Assembly (NCBI GenBank): GCA_003353785.1
Contig: PIVX01000009.1
Coordinates: 1-60,677 of the forward strand
Source: Gammaproteobacteria bacterium
GTDB taxonomy: Bacteria; Pseudomonadota; Gammaproteobacteria; PIVX01
Direction: 5' to 3'
Length of the DNA stretch: 60,677 nt
Shown: piece by piece, positions 55,732 to 60,677 of the stretch
Layout: each line of letters starts with the position of its first letter
Position numbering within the stretch: position 1 is the first letter of the stretch
The notes under the pieces: generated by a model
The model's database searches: none
Seen by the model: the letters and a program-made list of their open reading frames with translations, nothing else
Told to the model about the DNA's origin: nothing
Program-made: the position numbers and the translations under genes

Positions 55732-57720
55732 TTAATTGTTAGAGCTTAAAATCGCTTTTTTTAAGCAAGATAAATTAAGCTTAAAGTAATTATAGACCTT
55801 TTCGTAACTAGCTGATTTACCAAAAGAATTTATGCCAATAATTTTACCATTTGGACCAATGAATTCGTACCAACAAGTGCTTGAGCCAGCTTCAATAGCT
55901 ACTCTTTTATTAACCTGATCTGGCAATATTTCTTGTTGGTATTCTTTAGATTGGGTTTTAAATATTTCTACACATGGCATAGATACTACTCTTATCTTTA
56001 CCTGTTCTAGCAGATCTTCGTAAGCAGCAACAGCAAGCTCTACCTCTGAACCAGTGGCTATGAGGATAATCTGAAAATTCTTAACATCTCTTAGAATATA
56101 CCCACCCTTGCTGATGTTTTGGATCTGTTTTTCTGTTCTTTGTTGAAAATTCAAATTTTGTCTTGAAAATAGTAATGCGCTTGGATTATTTTTCTCAATG
56201 GCATCTTGCCAGGCAACTGCAGATTCTACTGAGTCACAAGGTCTCCAGGTATTTAGATTAGGGATCAATCTTAAACTCGCAATATGCTCTATTGGCTGAT
56301 GAGTTGGTCCATCTTCACCAAGACCAATAGAATCATGGGTATATACAAAAATAGATTTAATTTGCATCAACGCTGCTAGTCGAATTGCATTTCTAGCATA
56401 GTCAGAAAAGACTAGGAATGTGCCCGCATATGGAATAATTCCTCCATGTAAGGTTAATCCATTTAGAATGCCACTCATCCCAAATTCACGTACTCCGTAG
56501 TTTATGTATCTTCCATGGGGGGTGCTAGATGTAAAATCTACTGCATTTTTCCAGGATGTTAAATTTGAACAAGTTAAATCAGCACTGCCGCCCATCAGCT
56601 CTGGTAAAATTTCATTTAAATATTCTATACAAAGGTTGGATGATTTGCGGGTGGGTATTTTCTGTTGATTGTTATTGATCTCTGTTAACATTTTTTCTTT
56701 AAATGTTGTCCATTGTTCTGGTAATTCATTACTCATTCGCCTTGTGAATTGCTGGGCTAACTCAGGATATTCTTGTTTGTAAGTAGTAAAGAGGTCATTC
56801 CATTCTTGTTCTATTTTGGCACCGGTTAATTTATTATCCCATGCAGCATATATTTCAGTAGGGAGTGTAAATGGTTCATATTGCCAATTTAAGGATTCTC
56901 TGATCTTTTGAATTTCATCCAAAGTGAATGGAGCGCCATGAGCTTTAGCGGTTCCAGCAAAGTTAGGAGAGCCAAAGCCGATAATGGTTTGACAACATAT
57001 TAAAACTGGCTTATCTAAGATGGTTTTGGCTTTTTGGATGGCATTAAAAATAGCTTGATGGTCATGCCCATCTACATTTGGAATAACATACCAGCCATAG
57101 GCTTCAAATCTTTTTTTAGTATCTTCGGTGAACCAGCCCTCTGTATTACCGTCAATGGATATTTTGTTATCATCATAGAATGTAATTAGTTTATTTAATT
57201 TTAAAGTACCAGCCAAAGATGCTGCTTCATGTGAAATTCCTTCCATTAAGCATCCATCTCCAACAAATGCGTATGTATAGTGGTTTATGATCTCTAATTT
57301 TGGTTTATTAAAAATACTTGCTAAATGTTTTTCAGCAATACTCATACCGACAGCGTTGCTGAATCCTTGTCCAAGTGGTCCTGTAGTTGTTTCTACTCCT
57401 GTAGTTATATTATATTCTGGGTGTCCTGGTGTTTTAGAGTCAAGTTGTCGAAAGTTTTTAATTTCTTCCATTGACAGCTTATAACCTGTTAAGTGTAATA
57501 AAGAATATAATAACATTGACCCGTGCCCATTTGATAAAACAAACCTATCCCGGTCAGTAAATTTAGGGTTATTAGGGTTATGCTTTAGAAATTTACGCCA
57601 AAGTACCGTTGCGATATCAGCCATGCCACATGGCATTCCTGGATGTCCTGAATTAGCCTTAGCTATCGCATCAATAGATATAATTCTAATGGTATTAGCT
57701 AGTTCTAGATCTTTGTTCAT
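55732..57720 (-). CDS. tkt: Transketolase
   Basis: A 662-residue ThDP enzyme of the pentose phosphate pathway. The signature [20 protein letters not shown] begins near residue 14; [14 protein letters not shown] near 114, the ThDP motif [18 protein letters not shown] near 155-172 with DDNKISIDG, and the pyrimidine-domain [14 protein letters not shown] with [13 protein letters not shown] are all present. First gene of the tkt-gap-pgk-pyk run, which should be driven by a promoter in 57721-57961. Confidence 0.96.
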   Translation of the reverse strand: MNKDLELANTIRIISIDAIAKANSGHPGMPCGMADIATVLWRKFLKHNPNNPKFTDRDRFVLSNGHGSMLLYSLLHLTGYKLSMEEIKNFRQLDSKTPGHPEYNITTGVETTTGPLGQGFSNAVGMSIAEKHLASIFNKPKLEIINHYTYAFVGDGCLMEGISHEAASLAGTLKLNKLITFYDDNKISIDGNTEGWFTEDTKKRFEAYGWYVIPNVDGHDHQAIFNAIQKAKTILDKPVLICCQTIIGFGSPNFAGTAKAHGAPFTLDEIQKIRESLNWQYEPFTLPTEIYAAWDNKLTGAKIEQEWNDLFTTYKQEYPELAQQFTRRMSNELPEQWTTFKEKMLTEINNNQQKIPTRKSSNLCIEYLNEILPELMGGSADLTCSNLTSWKNAVDFTSSTPHGRYINYGVREFGMSGILNGLTLHGGIIPYAGTFLVFSDYARNAIRLAALMQIKSIFVYTHDSIGLGEDGPTHQPIEHIASLRLIPNLNTWRPCDSVESAVAWQDAIEKNNPSALLFSRQNLNFQQRTEKQIQNISKGGYILRDVKNFQIILIATGSEVELAVAAYEDLLEQVKIRVVSMPCVEIFKTQSKEYQQEILPDQVNKRVAIEAGSSTCWYEFIGPNGKIIGINSFGKSASYEKVYNYFKLNLSCLKKAILSSNN

Positions 57721-57961
57721 TTAAAGGTAGATTTTTTATTAGTAAGTCTATTGTGACAAAAAATAGTCATAAAGTGAAGTGATATTGCTATATATATACC
57801 CCACAGTGTATGAAATTTCAGTATTTTTAAGAATGAATACTATAATTAGAGGGTAAGTTAACTCTAAATACTGTTTTAGAGTTGCTAATTTAGTGGTTAT
57901 AAATAAATCAAATTTTTTAAAAGTTTAATTAAGAAATAATTCATTTTTTTAAGTAACGAGT
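57721..57961. promoter_or_regulatory. Divergent region of tkt and the hydrolase gene, with an inverted repeat
   Basis: 241 bp. AACTCTAA (57860-57867) pairs perfectly with TTAGAGTT (57876-57883) around an eight-base loop, a candidate operator or leader hairpin. AT-rich runs (TATATATA near 57791) could serve as -10 elements for either side. Confidence 0.4.
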
Positions 57962-58774
57962 ATGAATATTTTAACTAAGATAATCTTTTATCTAATTATT
58001 ATATATATAGCTTGCTTTTTTGCTTTGTATCTTTTTCAAAGAACAATTATGTATCGTCCTAACTCTGTTAAACCGATAATGAGTGACGACATCAAAAATT
58101 ATTTTTATGAAGTAGAAATTCAAACTAGTGATAATCTGAGTTTATTGGCATGGTATGCTAAATCTTCTAAAGAGTATCCTACTATTATTTATTTTCATGG
58201 GAATGCTGGTGATATTGGTGATCGAGTTGATAATCTGCAACCATTTGTTAGGCAAGGTTTTGGTTTGTTACTATTAAGTTATCGTGGATATGGGGGAAAT
58301 CAAGGCAAGCCTTCTGAGGATGGATTTTATCAAGATGCTAGAGCAGCAGTTAAATTTTTATTAAATACTAAGATAGTAGAATTAAGCCAAATTATTTTCT
58401 TTGGAGAGTCCATTGGAACAGGAGTTGCAGTCCAAATGGCGGCTGAATATCCAACAAAAATGCTTATCTTACAATCTCCGTATACTAGCATGGCGGAATT
58501 AGCTAAAACTAAATACCCCATATTTCCAGTAGAATGGCTTTTAACAGAACATTATGACTCTATTGCTAAATTTCCAAAGCTTGGTCAAAAAATAATTATT
58601 TTTCATGGCTCTAAAGATACGGTGGTGCCAGCTTATATGAGTGAAAAATTATATAGTGTGGCAAGTAATGCCGAGCTATTAATTGAGCCTAGCTCTGATC
58701 ACGACGACATATTGACAGGTTCTATGGCTGAAAGAATAATAAAATTTATAAATACTGTCTTTAGCCTTAATTAG
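57962..58774 (+). CDS. Membrane-anchored alpha/beta hydrolase (BEM46-like)
   Basis: A 270-residue protein with an N-terminal helix (about 5-27) as signal anchor and an alpha/beta-hydrolase domain. The oxyanion stretch FHGNAGDIGDR is near 74-84, LSYRGYGGNQGKPSEDG near 104-120, the nucleophile elbow GESIGTG near 150-156 gives Ser152, and FHGSKDTVVP near 218-227 and SDHDDIL near 246-252 supply the acidic residue and histidine. Substrate unknown; similar bacterial proteins are annotated as YfhR-like peptidase/hydrolases. Confidence 0.85.
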   Translation: MNILTKIIFYLIIIYIACFFALYLFQRTIMYRPNSVKPIMSDDIKNYFYEVEIQTSDNLSLLAWYAKSSKEYPTIIYFHGNAGDIGDRVDNLQPFVRQGFGLLLLSYRGYGGNQGKPSEDGFYQDARAAVKFLLNTKIVELSQIIFFGESIGTGVAVQMAAEYPTKMLILQSPYTSMAELAKTKYPIFPVEWLLTEHYDSIAKFPKLGQKIIIFHGSKDTVVPAYMSEKLYSVASNAELLIEPSSDHDDILTGSMAERIIKFINTVFSLN

Positions 58775-58974
58775 CTATTTCTATTATAAATATCTGTTTC
58801 ATCAACGTTTTTGGCTTGTTCTGAGTTATATCTGCAAAAAATACTATAAAAATGGTGAATAACTTACCTATTTATATGGGTAATTGGGTTGAAAAATCTC
58901 CAAATTGTTCTAAAATTTAGTATAAGGGTATATAAAACACAATCACGGAAGATTAATAACATTTTCTGTGACTT

Positions 58975-60677
58975 ATGAACATTAAAATCAAGGCATTATG
59001 GGTATCATTATTATTATTGCCAATACTTTCAGTAAGTAGCGAAAGTACTACGCAACCATCTTCATCATCAGGAACTTACTATAATCCGAGAATAGAATTA
59101 ACAGGTAAGCTGGGTTATAGCTCTAAGAAAGGGCAAAGGCGTGATATAGGTCGGTTAGGTTTCGTTTTACCAATATTTCAGAAATTAAATGCAATAACTT
59201 ATATATCTCTAATAGGCTTAAAGGATACAGCAAAGCATTTTGAAGGTAATTTAGGGGTAGGATATCGACAGTTATTAAGCTCAAATTGGATTGTAGGTGG
59301 ATATGGTTTCTACGATTTAAGAAGGACAGAGAATGCCAATTTTTTACGCCAAGCAACTTTTGGGGCAGAAGCTCTTTCAGAGAACTTAGAATTTAGAGTA
59401 AATGCCTATATTCCTCTTAGCAAAGAATACGAATTATCTAATACGAATTTATATAATGTGCAATATAATCCACAGGCTAATGTTGCAAACATCAATGTAA
59501 GTAATAAGCGTATTGTAGAAAGAGCAATCCCTGGGTTTGATGTTGAAATGGGTGGTTCATTATCCAAGAAGGTTGAACTATTCGGGGCTTATTATCATTT
59601 TACTTCTAAGGGTGTTAAGCCGGTTATAGGTGGGCGTATTCGCAGTAATATCCATCTTGCTAAATGGTTAGCTGTGGAATTAGAAACAAATTATGATACA
59701 TCAAGAAAAATGACTAGTTATGGTGGGTTGCGTTTGAGTTGGGATATAGGTTCAGCAAAATCAGGTAATAAACAATGGATAGATAGAAAAATGACTCAAT
59801 TACCGGTAAGAGATATTGATATCATCCATGGAGAAGCTAGTCAAAAAAATACTAGCTTGGATAGAGACGTTGATTTGCACGGTGGTAAGGCGCTACTTAT
59901 AGAAGATTTTAATCCTAGCACAGATCAACTAGTGGTATCAGTAGTGCCACCAGGAAATAGTGGAGGAGGTACTGGTGGAGCAACAAATGAATTAAGAGTA
60001 TTTACTTCATTGGCTGAACTTGAAGAAAGCATTCGCTCTGGATCAATAAAAAGAAGTTCTATTATTAGTGTCTCAAAAGAAAAAGTTACTATTAATTCTT
60101 TTGGAGATAATATAAGTACGCAAAATAAGATTGCTAAAAATGAAGAATTAGAACTAGAGCCAAATAAAGATGAACTTGTTGAGGAACAAAATGAAGAACT
60201 AGAGCAGACTGAACTTGTAGAAGATGAGATTGTAGAAGATACTGTTGATTTAGACTCCGAAATGTCAGAGTTAGCTATGAATGATGTTATGGATGAAAAT
60301 ATTGAAGAAACTAATCAACCTCCTATTATTACAGAGCATGAAGATGTTGATATGAATTTAGCTGATGAAAATGAAGATGTTCAGAAGGTTAATGAAAATT
60401 TAGCAGATGAAAATGAAGATGTTCAGAAGGTTAATGAAAATTTAGCAGATGAAAATTTAGCAGATGATAAATTAGCACAACAAAATGTTGATGTTCCTCA
60501 AAATGCAGGGCCTCAAAAAGAAGATCCTAAGAATGATGATAAAATTCCAAAACGAAAGAAAATTCCAAAGGGTATGAAAGGAATATGGGTGACTGATGAA
60601 GATGGTAAACAAAAAAGAGTATTAGTTAAGGAAGATAAAGTATCTCAAAAAGATAAGATTAAAAAAGCTAATAAAAA
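58975..60677 (+). CDS. Inverse autotransporter beta-domain protein, 3' incomplete
   Basis: Open from ATG 58975 to the window edge (567 codons and counting). A signal peptide (MNIKIKALWVSLLLLPILSV, cleaved before STTQ) is followed by RIELTGKLGYSSKKGQRRDI and an intimin/invasin-type outer-membrane barrel to about residue 265: YISLIGLKDTAKHFEGNLGV, YGFYDLRRT, IPGFDVEMGGSL and YGGLRLSWDIG are family-like. A linker (GNSGGGTGG) then gives way to a long acidic, low-complexity passenger with 42-bp repeats, turning basic near the edge (KRKKIPKGMKG). No Ig-like passenger domains are seen so far. It is likely a surface adhesin; a paralogue stump lies at 16985-17159. Confidence 0.8.
   Translation, partial: MNIKIKALWVSLLLLPILSVSSESTTQPSSSSGTYYNPRIELTGKLGYSSKKGQRRDIGRLGFVLPIFQKLNAITYISLIGLKDTAKHFEGNLGVGYRQLLSSNWIVGGYGFYDLRRTENANFLRQATFGAEALSENLEFRVNAYIPLSKEYELSNTNLYNVQYNPQANVANINVSNKRIVERAIPGFDVEMGGSLSKKVELFGAYYHFTSKGVKPVIGGRIRSNIHLAKWLAVELETNYDTSRKMTSYGGLRLSWDIGSAKSGNKQWIDRKMTQLPVRDIDIIHGEASQKNTSLDRDVDLHGGKALLIEDFNPSTDQLVVSVVPPGNSGGGTGGATNELRVFTSLAELEESIRSGSIKRSSIISVSKEKVTINSFGDNISTQNKIAKNEELELEPNKDELVEEQNEELEQTELVEDEIVEDTVDLDSEMSELAMNDVMDENIEETNQPPIITEHEDVDMNLADENEDVQKVNENLADENEDVQKVNENLADENLADDKLAQQNVDVPQNAGPQKEDPKNDDKIPKRKKIPKGMKGIWVTDEDGKQKRVLVKEDKVSQKDKIKKANK
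60358..60471 (+). repeat. In-frame 42-bp tandem repeats in the autotransporter tail
   Basis: LADENEDVQKVNEN is encoded at 60358-60399 and again at 60400-60441, followed by partial units LADEN (60442-60456) and LADDK (60457-60471). The DNA of the two full units differs at about one base (GCT/GCA), so the duplication is recent. Confidence 0.9.

Noticed and set aside
59123..59356. Minus-strand 77-residue frame near the window end
   Set aside because: Antisense to the inverse autotransporter, whose plus-strand frame is open for over 1.7 kb with family-like barrel sequence.
1..60677. CRISPR arrays, tRNA and rRNA genes
   Set aside because: I saw no regularly spaced repeats, no cloverleaf with CCA-adjacent acceptor stems and no rRNA-like GC-rich conserved blocks in the intergenic regions. 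A tRNAscan or Infernal run would be decisive.

Overview
The window is about 60.7 kb of very AT-rich DNA (roughly 30% G+C by eye) from a Gram-negative bacterium. Housekeeping proteins (MetK, RsmE, PolA, PilT, YqgE/RuvX, and a tkt-gap-pgk-pyk run) look gammaproteobacterial, and that glycolytic gene order is the one I associate with Legionella and Coxiella. With the low G+C, the many decayed insertion sequences, effector-like orphan proteins and an inverse autotransporter, a host-associated member of the Legionellales or a relative fits best. This placement is inference; no rRNA or tRNA gene is visible to anchor it.

Region 1 (1-32400) is a large surface-polysaccharide island. It opens with a short phosphoglucose isomerase, a ThDP-dependent acetolactate-synthase-like enzyme, a GT-B glycosyltransferase, an HpcH/HpaI-type aldolase, an SDR epimerase, a GT2 enzyme, a double GT2 protein and a HAD phosphatase. 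A 1022-residue fusion follows (nucleotidyltransferase-like, methyltransferase, kinase-like, with three tandem repeats). The complete dTDP-L-rhamnose pathway comes next, as rmlC and rmlD on + and rmlB and rmlA on -, enclosing a rhamnosyltransferase-like GT2 and a WbsX-RgpF fusion. The end holds a methyltransferase, an MBOAT plus AlgJ-like O-acetylation pair, a PhyH-type dioxygenase and a sulfotransferase-like protein with a signal peptide. Together these suggest a rhamnose-containing, O-acetylated and methylated O-antigen or capsule with at least one unusual sugar.

The island is riddled with IS debris: IS21-, IS6/IS240-, IS5- and ISNCY-like fragments, mostly frameshifted or truncated. One fragment pair encloses the rhamnose block. 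A 170-bp internally deleted IS6-like element abuts the N-terminal stump of an inverse autotransporter, whose paralogue runs off the right end of the window.

Region 2 (32400-36520) carries an exported small heat-shock protein, an IS1595-like remnant and a two-gene restriction-modification system that resembles BcgI (type IIB) in architecture and subunit size.

Region 3 (36660-45800) is housekeeping: ruvX-yqgE and pilT on -, yggT-metK-rsmE-polA on +, then a TnpB remnant, a small membrane protein, a decayed DUF4160 gene and a type IV pilin-like gene. Region 4 (45827-57720, all -) holds a MacAB/DevBCA-like ABC exporter, a flavodoxin-fold reductase, a two-TM orphan protein (effector candidate) and tkt-gap-pgk-pyk. 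Region 5 has an alpha/beta hydrolase and the incomplete inverse autotransporter with an acidic, repetitive tail. No CRISPR array, tRNA or rRNA was found.
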